Below, piece after piece: positions 21,223 through 31,932 of a stretch of 64,000 bases of DNA (the first letter of the stretch is position 1; the number at the start of each line of letters is the position of its first letter). The notes under the pieces were generated by a model, which ran no database searches, was not told the DNA's origin, and was given only the letters and a program-made list of their open reading frames with translations. Made by a program: the position numbers and the translations under genes. Origin of the DNA: Ahaetulla prasina. Taxonomy: Eukaryota > Chordata > Lepidosauria > Squamata > Colubridae. The stretch covers positions 180,619,459-180,683,458 of the forward strand of contig NC_080539.1 of assembly GCF_028640845.1 (NCBI RefSeq). Direction: 5' to 3'.

Positions 21223-23806
21223 GATAGCTTTCCAGTATGAAGTTTTCAACTTTCAGACCACCAGTTTACCTGGTCAACCCAGTTCTATGATTACAGCAAT
21301 TTCTTTCAGCTCCTGGCAGAGAGACTCTTTCCTGAAGCCTAAAGAGGACTCAGTTGCACAAAGCATCAATAGCAACCACATTATGAAAAGTAGGGGTGCG
21401 GAGGGAAGTAATGGTGATGGTGGAAGAAGTAAATGCACAGGATAGGGAGCTGATGTTTTTAGGAACTCTTCCCATGCAAAGATACAGACCTAGCCATGTC
21501 AATTCACATATTAAAAATAATTCTATTGGGGTTAATCAAATTGAGTAACTGGTAAGATAAAGATTAGCTGTCTAAGAGTTGGAATCCTCTTGTATTTGAG
21601 AATAGAAAATTATGTTTGACTGTTCAAAGACTAGCATTGGTTGAGTGCTACTCATTATCACTGACATGCATTATCAAACTTAATGACATTATCAAACTCA
21701 TTTTACATGGCCTAATTGATTCTGGTTTAATTAATTAGTAATAAATAAAAAAAATTGGGGTTTTCTAGCTCATTTTTTCATCTTTGAATCAAGATAAAAT
21801 GTACATTTAGTCCACATTTAGCTATTCTCACTTCCTATGTAAAACAATTTCATTTTGGAGAGAAAAGAAGTCTATTAAATAGAAACTTGACTTTGTACTG
21901 GAAAGGAATGTTGGCTTATATTTAGAAACTTTCACAGAGCCAAATGAAAAAAAAAATAAATATTTTTATTGTACATTTATACCAAGCTGGCTTCACAGTT
22001 TCCTCTTCTTCTTTTTTAGATTGCTATTTTAATTTTAAATGTAAATAAATAGTGCAATATGCTGTTGTTTTAACTTTTAAATTTATGTCTTCCTTGACAA
22101 CAGATAGTCATAGTTGCATTCTTGGTGGGGGGGAAATTAAAAGTATAGATGGAGGAAACAAAATTAATTTTAAACTTTATGAAAACATTCATTCTGTACA
22201 TTAGCAGAAGCAAACAGACGAGCTACTGACCCATACCCACCACAGACTGTAGTTTCTTGAATTGATTGATTAATAGTACAGAAATGAGGAGGTGTGAATT
22301 TACTTTGGACTTCAACAGAGTTGAGAAAGGCTTGGCAAGAGTTGGCTGAGCTTAATCTGCATTTTGAAGCCTCTGAACTATGACCACCTACCGGCACCTT
22401 CTCCTGCGTTTAGTCTCCCAGAAAGGAAACATTCTGCTCTAGACCTTGCTTTGGCCCAGGCCAAAGGATTTCTAAAGTGACTTAAAAGGCAACAGCAGAC
22501 CCATTTCAAACGAGCAGCCTACCTTTTCCCCTGGTGGGACTGGCTCAGTGTTTACAAGGAAAAATACAAAAGTAGTAAAAGGAAGAGGAAGGGAGCAAAC
22601 GCAGGTCTTCATGGCTGATGTTAATTTTATTTTATTTTTTAAAAAAGAACACTCTGCTGAAGTGAAATGTGACAATTGGGTTAAACGGGTAAAAGTTAGC
22701 AAAGGAACAATAAATAATGCCTCAAAGTGGCGGGGGGAGGAAAAGAAGCTGGGGCCAGCATAAAATGCTGATTGCGAGTTAATTTTATCTTCACAGGGAA
22801 ATGATGATCTGTGTATTATTCTTCAGTAGGGATGATTACAACAAAACCCTCTTTTCGAGAAGACCCAGTGCTCCTCAACAGCCATTTTTTCTGGCATGGG
22901 TAGGAAATGTAGAATAACAGTAACAAGACACTTTATTGAAGAAAATTTTGACTCATAGTTTAATCCTCTATGAGCATTTCAAAAGAGAGATGTCCGAGAC
23001 AACCCAGCAATTTACTTTTTTTAATGTTTGTTTAGTCTTCTGATTATTTTACATCTGTAATTAAATGCAGATTCTTAAAACTCTCTGATTGTGACTAGAC
23101 TTGTGTACACTCAAAATGTCTTCTACCATCTCAGCACACAAGCTTTATACACATTTAACTTCCTTAGAAATCTTTTTTTTTCTTCATTCAAAACAGTTCT
23201 ACTTTACTTCTGTTTCATTTTGCTATGATTACTGGCATTTTCCTAATAGGAATTCTCATACTGGCTTAAGAATTACGTTTCAGCTATTCAAGAAAAGCTA
23301 TGAATAAATGCTAAAGATTTGAAAGAGTTTTATTTTAAGTATATGGAGAAGATAGGGGGGGGGGAAGCGTCATGGAATCATCTAATACATCACAAACATC
23401 TGTTCTTATATAGAAAATACAGCGAAACAACAAAAAGTTTCAAAACTCTGTTAAAAAAAACAAACAAATCTGGGACTGAAATGGTAAGTTTCAAGCCAGT
23501 AAAAGTTTTAGTTCAGTATTCCTATTTTTATCCTTAGCCGCATCTCATGCACTTTTACTGTATGGACCAAAAAGCATACCTATTCCAGGAATTAGGAAGA
23601 AAATCTGTTAGGTAATTTCCCTCCATTTCTGGAATGGAATTTCCAACAATGAATAAAACATTGCACCTTGTTTTTTTTAAAGATTAAGCATTGATTAGAG
23701 GTATATATTACTCTATATCTCCAAAGAAAATATATGAATGAACATATGCAAGTTAAAAGAGTGCAGAGTACATAGATATTTATGATTTAAAAGCATAGAA
23801 TGTAAT
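21223..23806. other. Repeat-poor block, no gene recognised
   Basis: About 2.6 kb with almost no recognisable transposon sequence and only short frames. The part at 22,340-22,830 is less AT-rich and looks non-repetitive, so it is a candidate conserved non-coding element. This cannot be judged without alignment. Confidence 0.35.
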
Positions 23807-24690
23807 TCTAGTCGTTGGCCCCCATGGAGAAGGTTCACAATCTAGTCGTTGGCCCCCATGGAGAAGGTTCGTTCTCCTGGATGCACTGCTGTCGTTAGAA
23901 GATCATATGACGGCCGTCGCCAAGGGAGCTTTTTATCAGATTCGCCTGATACACCAGTTGCATCCTAGTTGCATCCTTTTCTAGACCGGGCTTCCCTCTG
24001 CACAGTCACTCATGCTCTCGTCACATCCCGCCTGGACTACTGCAATGCTCTCTACATGGGGCTCCCCTTGAAGGGCACCCGGAAGCTCCAACTGGTCCAG
24101 AATGCAGCTGCGTGGGTGATAGAGGGAGCACCTCAAGGCTCCCATGTGACACCTCTCCTGCGCGGTCTGCACTGGCTCCCGGTGGTCTTTCGGGTGCAAT
24201 TCAAGGTATTGGTTACTACCTTTAAAGCGCTCCATGGCATTGGAATGGGTTATTTACGGGACCGCCTACTGCCACCAGTAGCCTCCCATCAACCTGTGCG
24301 CTCCCACAGGGAAGGCCTCCTCAGGGTGCCGTTGGCCAAACAATGTCAGCTGGCGACCCCCAGGGGGAGGGCCTTCTCTGTGGGGGCTCCAGCACTCTGG
24401 AATGAGCTGCCTCCAGGGCTTCGTCAACTTCCTGACCTCCAGACCTTTTGCCGCGAGCTCAACACACTTTTGTTCCATCGCACAGGGCTAGCCTAAATGC
24501 AGTTTTAAATGGGGTTTTTTATTTTTATTTTAGCTTTTCTATGCCATATATTGAATCAGTTTTTTATATTGTTTTTAACCTGTATTATGTGTATTTTTAT
24601 TGGCTGTAAACTGCCCTGAGTCCTTCGGGAAAAGGGCGGTATACAAATTGAATAAATAAATAAAAATAAATAAATAAATAAAATTAATTA
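23807..24690 (+). mobile_element. L2-like LINE 3' copy, 0.88 kb
   Basis: The open frame at 23969-24496 reads through the C-terminal third of an L2 RT ORF: SRLDYCNALYMGLPLKGTRK, LQLVQNAAAWVIEG, LHWLPVVFRVQFKVL, TFKALHGIGMGYLRDRL, then RAFSVGAPALWNELPPGL. The 3' UTR carries 'ctgccctgagtccttcgg' and a TAAA tail (24652-24681). The 5' end holds a 34-bp direct duplication (23807 and 23841). Confidence 0.85.
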
Positions 24691-24691
24691 G

Positions 24692-25156
24692 ATATAGAAA
24701 ATGCTACGATGTAGTTGCCAGATTTGGAGAAAACAAGATCAGTATTGCAAGAGATTGCCTAGGTAAATGTTTATGTCTCCAATTCATGATTTGGTTATCA
24801 GTTCAGGAAATGATTATTAGTGAGGCTGAGCATGAGATGAACCTTCAGCACAACTGTAGGAGGAGACCTTACATGGTAAATAGCCATAGTTACATGCTAT
24901 ATGGCCTTATGCAGCTCCCTAATATCATCAAAGCAAAGCAAGTGACAGCCGGACAGATATATTAACAGTTGTGAGCTATATTAACAGTTGTGAGCTAAGA
25001 TGCAAGCTATAGTTTGCACAATTGTGATGCTGGTATTCAGTTTCACTGGAAATCTATGGGGTATTGGTATTGGTAACTTCAACAATTAAGGACTAGCTTT
25101 TGTCATTTATCCCATTAAAATTGAGATGTACTAAGTCACAATCCCATGGAAAAATC
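24692..25156. other. No recognisable feature
   Basis: Only a small direct duplication, 'atattaacagttgtgagcta', at 24957 and 24977. Confidence 0.4.
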
Positions 25157-25161
25157 ATATG

Positions 25162-25776
25162 TGTTCTGTCCCCCCCACCTCAGTCCGGGAAACACGTGAG
25201 CTGACTCAATAGCCAGCAATGTAGTCCACGGCAGCTATCAGCTCTGGCAGCAAACCAGCAATCGTCTGCCAAGGTTTCCTTTATCTTCCCAGATGCTGGT
25301 GTCACCGAAGCTCATTACTGGAGCAACCAGGAAGTCAGGAACAAACAGCAATTCAGGCCAAATGCTCAGTCAAATAGTTAAGCTCAAGTTTTCTCCAGTC
25401 AGTTTGTTTGTCCATCACAAAGTAGTAGAGCAGCCCCTCTTGCTTTTATACCCTGTGGCTCTGTGACTCAGCACTCTCTAGGCCTGCCCCACCACCTTTT
25501 TTGTTGTTCCCGCCTCTCTTGTCTACGAAACCTGGGATCTAACCAGGCCTGAATGTCCACAGCTGGGTCTGGAAGCATTGCCTGGGCGGGGGGAGATACA
25601 GGAGACAGAGGCCTCATCACCTTCTCCACCTGGCCTGCCTCTGGCTCCTGGAGCTGAGCCAGAGAGGCCGGCCCTGCAGATGGGAGCCCTGACGGCCCTT
25701 CCCCCTCACTCTCTGAGTCAGTCTCTGGCAGGGGGCCAGGCCTGGGGGTGGGTGGGGGTGGGCTGGAGCCACAACA
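25162..25776 (-). mobile_element. Solo LTR, 615 bp, 5-bp TSD
   Basis: The plus strand begins TGTTCTGTCCC and ends GAGCCACAACA, which are the inverse of the ends at 26741-27373. Flanks atatg at 25157-25161 and 25777-25781 are identical. No internal genes remain, so it arose by LTR-LTR recombination. Gypsy and ERV are both possible from a 5-bp duplication. Confidence 0.85.
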
Positions 25777-25835
25777 ATATGCAGGCTTTGTATGCAATCA
25801 TTCCTCCATTCAAGTCCCACTAGGAATTGTTCTTT

Positions 25836-26357
25836 CCTCATAGGCAACTAAGGTTGCCTATGAGGAACAAAATACCTTATTCCACCAGACTTGAAATCCT
25901 AGGCTTAGAAAACTTAGAACTCCGTCGCCTTCAACAAGACCTAAGTTTAACTCATAGAATCATCTATTGTAATGTCCTTCCTGTTAAAGACTACTTCAGC
26001 TTTAATTGCAATAATACAAGAGCAACCAATAGATTTAAACTTAATGTTAACCTCTTTAATCTAGATTGCAGAAAATATGACTTCTGTAACAGAATCATCA
26101 GTGCTTGGAATACATTACCTGACTCTGTGGTCTCTTCCCATAATCCCAAAAGCTTTAACCAAAAACTTTCCACTATTGACCTCACCCCATTTCTAAGGGG
26201 CGTGCATAAGAGCACAAACGTGCCTACCGTTCCTGTCCTATTGTTTTTCTTTTTCTTCTTATATATATATGCTTATACTTCCTTATATTTCCTCATATAT
26301 ATGTTTATATACTGTATAATCTTTTTGTGTGATGCCTATATATATTGTTATGACAAA

Positions 26358-26416
<59 letters not shown>

Positions 26417-26417
26417 A
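25836..26417 (+). mobile_element. LINE 3' end with (AAAT)n tail
   Basis: The frame at 25827-26360 contains YSTRLEILGLENLELRRLQQ, ATNRFKLNV and CNRIISAWNTLPDSVVSSH, the terminal region of a jockey/CR1-type LINE ORF. The 3' UTR repeats 'cttatatttcctcatatata' and ends in a TAAA-type tail. Copies of the family are at 7028 and 61181. A 13-bp hairpin marks its 5' junction (25836-25865). Confidence 0.75.
26354..26416. repeat. (AAAT)n tail microsatellite
   Basis: About 15 AAAT units at the 3' end of the LINE. Confidence 0.9.
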
Positions 26418-26524
26418 ACAAAAGGTTCTCAAAGCTTATCTGATCATTTATCAAATTAACAGTAGCTGATAAAACAGAGTATGTTTATTATAGGATATAG
26501 ATGCTCATCGGTCAAATCTTTAAC

Positions 26525-26695
26525 CCTGGCGGTGCAGTAGTTAGAATGCAGTATTGCAGGCCAATTCTGCCCACAGCCTAGATTCCGAATCTGATGGGCT
26601 CAAGGTTGACTCAACTTTCCATTCTTCCATAAAATGAGGACCCAAATTGTTGGTGCATTATCTGATGCTATGGGGTGATATATAAGTCTATAACC
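26525..26695 (+). mobile_element. MIR-like CORE SINE, internally deleted
   Basis: 'ggcggtgcagtagttagaat' head, 'ctcaaggttgactcaacttt' and 'aaaatgaggacccaaattgt' core, then a shortened 3' end 'gggtgatatataagtcta'. Confidence 0.7.
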
Positions 26696-26740
26696 TGCTG
26701 AAATTATTTTTATCTGGACCTGAGACCTCTGCAATACTGC

Positions 26741-27373
26741 TGTTGTGGCTCTGCCCCCTGGGCCTGGCCTCCTGGAGCCGGATGACTTGGAAAGTGAGGA
26801 GGAGGAGCTGACAAGGCCTCCTTCCCCCCCTGGACCTTCCTCCTCCCTGGCACCATCCCAGGTTCCAGTTACAGGCCAGGGGGAGGAGGAGCTGACACGG
26901 CCTCTTTCCCCTGACCTCTCCTCTTCCCTGGCAATGCCCCAAGAACCAGCTGCTGAGATCAATCTTGGCTAGATGCGAAACAGCGACACTGAGATAAGCG
27001 TGCGCAGCAGAGGAAAAGGTGGGGCAGGCCCAGGGAGTGCTGAATCATGGAGCCACACCCCACAGGGGATAAAAGCAGGGAGAGTGCTCCATAGGCCCTT
27101 GTTTCAGACAAAGTTACGGACTACTGGCTCTTTGACTGCTTTGGACTGAAAGCTGGGATTTCTTATGAGTACTTTAGATCATCCTGCAGACTCCTGGTTG
27201 CCCTGGCAACGGTCTGTCGGCACGCTGCTACTTGATAAGGGCTTGGCTGGCACGTGAAGGAACATTGCCAGAACTTTTCGTTGCCAGAAGAAATCCGGCC
27301 AAGTGTAAATAAATTGCTGGCAGACGGCCTCGGCTGGCGTATTGTTTTGGGGAGGAAGGGAGGGGACAGAACA
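26741..27373 (+). mobile_element. Solo LTR, 633 bp, 5-bp TSD
   Basis: Starts TGTTGTGGCTC and ends GGGACAGAACA. Flanks actgc at 26736-26740 and 27374-27378 are identical. A TATA-like 'ggataaaagcaggg' lies near 27067 and 'aaataaattg' near 27306 could be the polyadenylation signal. It is the same family as 25162-25776. Confidence 0.85.
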
Positions 27374-27378
27374 ACTGC

Positions 27379-28109
27379 CCACTTCATCAATTTCCTGGTT
27401 AATTCCCTGGCCAGCCTGATGAAGGAGTGGTAGGTATGTTGTGTGAAAAAGTTTGGATATGTGCGAAAGAAATGTTGACCATTTTACTTAAAGAAACCAA
27501 ATTAGGTTTTATTGTTTTTGAATCTCAGTGTGTGATGTTGCTCACTACACTGGTTTGTACTACCTATCTGGAGACTACCAAATGCCCCTGTGTACTGGTG
27601 AGGTTCAAGACATTAATCTGACTATATAAGAAATCAAAGCTGTCTCCTTGGAGCTAAATTCACATGTAACAACTGCTGGTGGAAAATTAAGTGCCACAGA
27701 GAGGAGGGAAGATAACTTTGATGGAGATATTCAAGAACAAGCAACAAGAAAAAAATGTATTTTATACCCACAACAAACAAAATAGCTGGAAGAAGTTCAG
27801 ACAGACACCCCTTTAATTCACTATAAAAGTATAAGAAAGAGGAAGAGGTTCAGCACAATCAGATTTGCAAGGTTCTGTTATTGTAGCCACTTTCAATATA
27901 AGTAGTTTTAGCTTTTCTGTGATTTTGATTCCTCATCTTCTTTATAGATAAGGCTGATAAGTAGGCATTGAATTCAAGACTTAACTTTATTCAGCAGGGA
28001 GTCATGAAATAAAATCAATTTTCGGAAAGTCACAGGACACCTGCAAAGAAGAAATGAGGGCTACAATATAAGTTTGGAAGGAAATCATTTGTTCTACCAT
28101 TTATTTGTT
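27379..28109. other. No recognisable feature
   Basis: Short frames only; nothing that I can support. Confidence 0.35.
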
Positions 28110-28114
28110 CTAAC

Positions 28115-28303
28115 TGTAATGTATCTTTAAAAGTTTTGGCGGGAGTTTTGGCGGGAATTAGCATGTTGCTGATTGGTTGAGGCCACCGGCTGAAATGTAT
28201 ATAAAGAGAGGTTTTCCTCAGTACTGGCTGCTGGGTTCACTGTATATTAAAGAGCTGTTGTCACTACCCTGGTCTCCTGCCTCGTTATTGCCCGAACTTA
28301 ACA
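28115..28303 (+). repeat. 5' LTR of Gypsy element
   Basis: Begins TGTAATG and ends TTAACA. It contains a duplicated 'ttttggcggga', a CCAAT-like 'gattggttgag', the TATA box TATATAAA at 28198-28205, and an ATTAAA near 28247 that could be the polyadenylation signal. Confidence 0.95.
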
Positions 28304-28304
28304 C

Positions 28305-28322
28305 TGGCGACGAAGGTGGGAT
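28305..28322 (+). promoter_or_regulatory. Primer-binding site
   Basis: TGGCGACGAAGGTGGGAT starts two bases after the 5' LTR. TGG pairs with the CCA end of a tRNA. I did not identify the tRNA species. Confidence 0.75.
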
Positions 28323-28401
28323 TCCGAGGCTAAAAGCACCAGGAAAGAGCTGAACGCACTACGAGGACCGAACCCAGCAAAATTCAGGGCGGAACGCAGC
28401 G

Positions 28402-28926
28402 ATGGCCAGCTACACACCGCCCGCGCCGTTTGACCCATCCAAGGAGAAATGGGGGACATACATGACCCGTTTCGAGAGTTTCCTCGAGGCGAACGAACTG
28501 CAAGGAGTTCCAGACAACAGAAAAAGGGCGTATTTCCTGAGCCACTGCGGTCCCGAGGTCATCGACATCGCAGAAGCCCTGGCAGAGCCAACGCCGGTAC
28601 AATCGGTATCGTGGCAAACTCTGCAGAACCTATTGAAGAACCATTTCGCGCCAACACCGTCCAAATATGTGCAGCGCTTTGACCCATCCAAGGAGAAATG
28701 GGGACATACATGACCCGTTTGAGAGTTTCCTCGAGGCAACGAACTGCAAGGAGTTCCAGACAACAGAAAAAGGGCGTATTTCCTGAGCCACTGCGGTCCC
28801 GAGGTCATCGACATCGCAGAAGCCCTGGCAGAGCCAACGCCGGTACAATCGGTATCGTGGCAAACTCTGCAGAACCTATTGAAGAACCATTTCGCGCCAA
28901 CACCGTCCAAATATGTGCAGCGTTTT
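28402..28926 (+). pseudogene. gag: gag 5' part, disrupted by an in-frame 249-bp tandem duplication
   Basis: The start codon at 28402 opens MASYTPPAPFDPSKEKWGTY, a capsid-like region typical of retrotransposon Gag. The sequence at 28432-28680 is repeated from 28681. The offset of 249 bp is 83 codons. Within its first 45 bp the second copy lacks three single bases (in a G run, after a TTT, and in GGCGAAC). The frame is lost after the first deletion and meets TGA at 28711, then is regained after the third. The remaining 190 bp of the two copies are identical. The first copy gives a 103-aa truncated product. The duplication may be an assembly artefact. Confidence 0.85.
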
Positions 28927-31900
28927 GAATTTGGAGAGCGCAGACAGCAAGAGGGCGAGTCCATCAGCGATTACATGGCCGCCCTGAGGAAAGCCTCCAA
29001 ATATTGTGGGTACCGAGATTTGGATGAGGAACTGTTGGAGCAACTCATCCGTGGGGTCAGAGACATTCGTTTGCGGAGGCGGCTGCTATCCAAAAGCAAC
29101 CTAACGCTGGCAAACGCTCTGGACGAAGCCAGAGCTCATGAGATGTCCACCCAAGCGGCGGAAACCCTACAAAAGCCGCTCACACCAACGGCGAGCGCGA
29201 AATCAACTCCGGTCCACAACGAAGAAGTCCAGACCGAATCAGACGGCGAGGATGAGGAAGGAGTTTTTCACACCGGGAGACCGAGAAAAGAAGACCGGGA
29301 TGAATGCGGAAGTTGCGGAGGGCAACACCAGCGTCATCAATGCAAGTTCAAGGACGCTACATGTCGGCGGTGCGAGAAGAGGGGGCACCTGGCTCAAGTT
29401 TGTCGAGCACCTCAACCGTCCCGCCGAAAATTCAAACCAACCAATCAGAGCGCGGGATCGGCAAGGCGACCCGTGATTGGTCAAGAAAAAAAGGGCGCGA
29501 AGTCAAACCGAACGACCGTAATAGTGGGTCGTGCGGCGACCCGCCTAGAGAAGAAAATATTCACAAAACCAAAAATTGAAGGAGTGCCGTGCCGGCTGGA
29601 GGTGGACACAGGGTCAGCGATCACAATCATGTCCTGGGACACTTTTGCGAAAGCTTTGCCGAACATCGCCAAACGCAAACTGCAAACACAGCGGCTAAAA
29701 GTTCAAGACTACCAAGGGAATCGCATCCCTGTTCGAGGGACAACATCCGTCCGCGTCGAGTACGGACCACACAAGAAAACCCTGCCCATCACGATAGTCG
29801 AAGGGACCCTGCCAAGCTTGTTGGGACTAGACTGGTTCCGAGCATTGGGCATGGGAGTGACTGGCATCTACAGAAATGACTTTAACCTAAAGGACACACT
29901 CATGGACGAATTCGAAGATGTTTTCAAGGACTGCCTGGGCAAGTACAAGGGGACCCCTATTTCTTTCAATTTAGACCCCCAGGTAGCCCCCATACGGTTA
30001 AAAGCAAGGAGGGTCCCTTTTGCCCTTAAACCCAAGATTGACAGGGAGATAGACAAACTAGTCAGTCAGGGGATACTAGTGCCAGTCGATCATGCAAAGT
30101 GGGAGACGCCAATCGTCACCCCAGTGAAACCAGATGGGTCAGTTAGAATCTGCGCTGACTACAAGGCAACTTTAAACAAAGCCTTGCAAAAAAGCGCTTA
30201 CCCGGTCCCAGTGGTGCAACACTTGCTGCACTCGCTGGGGCAAGGGCACGTTTTTGCCAAATTAGATTTGGCCCAAGCCTATCAACAACTGCCCGTAGAC
30301 GCCAACACAGCCGAAGCCCAAACAATTGTGACTCACAGAGGTGCTTTCAAGTGTACCCGGTTACAGTTTGGGGTGAGTGTGGCACCTGGTCTATTTCAAA
30401 ATTTAATGGAGCGACTTCTGCAAGGGCTCCCGGGGGTGGTCCCCTATTTTGATGATGTATTGGTATCAGCCGAAAATTTAGACGAATTGGGGGAGCGTTT
30501 GAGAAAAGTTTTGGGCATTTTCCGGTCAGCCGGTCTAAAAGTTAAAGTGAACAAATGCCAAATAGGGGTAGAATCCGTAGAGTTCTTGGGCTACAGAATA
30601 GACAAGGAAGGAATTCACCCCACTGAGAGCAAGGTCAAGGCAATAAGAAAGGCTCCAGCGCCCAAAAACAAAACAGAGCTACAGGCATTCCTGGGTCTAG
30701 TGAACTTTTACGCGGTCTTTTTGAAAAATAAGGCAACCGTTGCCGAGCCGCTACATAAGTTACTGGGAAAGAATACTGTTTGGTCTTGGGGAAAGACGGA
30801 AGCTAGGGCATTCGAGGCAGTAAAAAACCTACTCTCGAGCGATAGTTTACTGATACAGTATCATAGCACAATGCCATTGGTATTAGTTTGCGATGCTTCC
30901 CCCTACGGGGTGGGGGCTGTGCTCAACCACAGGCTTCCAAATGGCACAGAAGCCCCAATAGCCTTCTACTCCAGAACAATGTCCTCGGCAGAGAGGAACT
31001 ATAGTCAGTTGGATAGGGAAGCCCTAGCTATAGTTTCAGGAGTAAAAAAGTTTCACGAATACGTCTTTGGTAGAGATTTTGAAATTGTTACAGACCACAG
31101 ACCACTGTTAGGGTTACTGGCTGGCGACCGCCCAACGCCTGTGGCACTCTCGCCCCGATTGACCCGATGGACTATCTTTTTAGCCGCCTACTCCTATAAA
31201 CTGCGGCATCGGCCAGGAAAGGAGTTGGGGCATGCGGACGCATTAAGCAGATGCCCACTGCCAGGGGCGATCGAGGACCCCACTCCGGGGACGCCCATAC
31301 TGTTAATTGACTCTCTGGACTCTGGCCCAGTCACGTCTAAGGAGGTGGCTCGGGCGTCATACCGGGACATTACTTTGAGAACTGTAATTGGTTGGGTCCA
31401 AAGAGGGTGGCCCGCTGCACCGGGCGAGCGTTTCAAAGAATTTGTCAAGAAAAGCGGGGAATTATCGGTGCAAGGGGGGTGCCTGCTCTGGGGGGATAGG
31501 GTGGTAGTTCCAGAGAAATTGCGGGAAAAAGTTCTGGAACTTCTGCACGAAGGTCACCCTGGGATCGTGAGAATGAAGGGTTTAGCTAGAAGCTATGTGT
31601 GGTGGCCCCTAATGGACAAGGAGATTAGCGACAAGGTTGGCAAATGCCAAAGGTGCCAGGAGTCCAGACCACTACCACCAACGGCCCCAGTCCGGGAGTG
31701 GGAGAAACCAAGGCCCTTGGTCCCGTATACACATAGACTTCGCTGGCCCTTTCCATGGCCAAACGTTTCTAATAGTGGTGGATGCATTCTCCAAATGGCT
31801 GGAGATCATCCTAATGAAATCCACAACCGCGGAAGCTGTCATTTCAGCACTAAGGCACCTTTTCGCTACGCACGGGCTGCCGGACACCCTCGTGTCAGAC

Positions 31901-31932
31901 AATGGGCCACAGTTCACCGCGACACTTTTTGA
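28879..31932 (+). CDS. gag-pol: gag-pol polyprotein, main open frame (gag end, PR, RT, RNase H, IN N-terminus)
   Basis: The frame is the same as that of the ATG at 28402; the first methionine here is internal to gag, so this is not a natural start. In order: the rest of capsid; two zinc knuckles (29305-29403, CGSC..C and CRRCEKRGHLAQVC); aspartic protease with DTGS at 29605; RT with YFDD at 30445-30456 and LDLAQAYQQLP; RNase H with CDAS near 30892 and TDHRPL; and an integrase HHCC zinc domain (HEGHPG..CQRCQ, 31548-31665). Gag and pol share one frame, with no programmed shift visible. After about 31711 the frame leaves the integrase reading and runs to a stop at 31932. The natural polyprotein would extend to 32698. 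Confidence 0.9.
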   Translation: MKNHFAPTPSKYVQRFEFGERRQQEGESISDYMAALRKASKYCGYRDLDEELLEQLIRGVRDIRLRRRLLSKSNLTLANALDEARAHEMSTQAAETLQKPLTPTASAKSTPVHNEEVQTESDGEDEEGVFHTGRPRKEDRDECGSCGGQHQRHQCKFKDATCRRCEKRGHLAQVCRAPQPSRRKFKPTNQSAGSARRPVIGQEKKGAKSNRTTVIVGRAATRLEKKIFTKPKIEGVPCRLEVDTGSAITIMSWDTFAKALPNIAKRKLQTQRLKVQDYQGNRIPVRGTTSVRVEYGPHKKTLPITIVEGTLPSLLGLDWFRALGMGVTGIYRNDFNLKDTLMDEFEDVFKDCLGKYKGTPISFNLDPQVAPIRLKARRVPFALKPKIDREIDKLVSQGILVPVDHAKWETPIVTPVKPDGSVRICADYKATLNKALQKSAYPVPVVQHLLHSLGQGHVFAKLDLAQAYQQLPVDANTAEAQTIVTHRGAFKCTRLQFGVSVAPGLFQNLMERLLQGLPGVVPYFDDVLVSAENLDELGERLRKVLGIFRSAGLKVKVNKCQIGVESVEFLGYRIDKEGIHPTESKVKAIRKAPAPKNKTELQAFLGLVNFYAVFLKNKATVAEPLHKLLGKNTVWSWGKTEARAFEAVKNLLSSDSLLIQYHSTMPLVLVCDASPYGVGAVLNHRLPNGTEAPIAFYSRTMSSAERNYSQLDREALAIVSGVKKFHEYVFGRDFEIVTDHRPLLGLLAGDRPTPVALSPRLTRWTIFLAAYSYKLRHRPGKELGHADALSRCPLPGAIEDPTPGTPILLIDSLDSGPVTSKEVARASYRDITLRTVIGWVQRGWPAAPGERFKEFVKKSGELSVQGGCLLWGDRVVVPEKLREKVLELLHEGHPGIVRMKGLARSYVWWPLMDKEISDKVGKCQRCQESRPLPPTAPVREWEKPRPLVPYTHRLRWPFPWPNVSNSGGCILQMAGDHPNEIHNRGSCHFSTKAPFRYARAAGHPRVRQWATVHRDTF

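Noticed and set aside
28449..28964. Overlapping frames on both strands in the gag region, including a 184-codon antisense one
   Set aside because: They are shadows of gag doubled by the 249-bp duplication.
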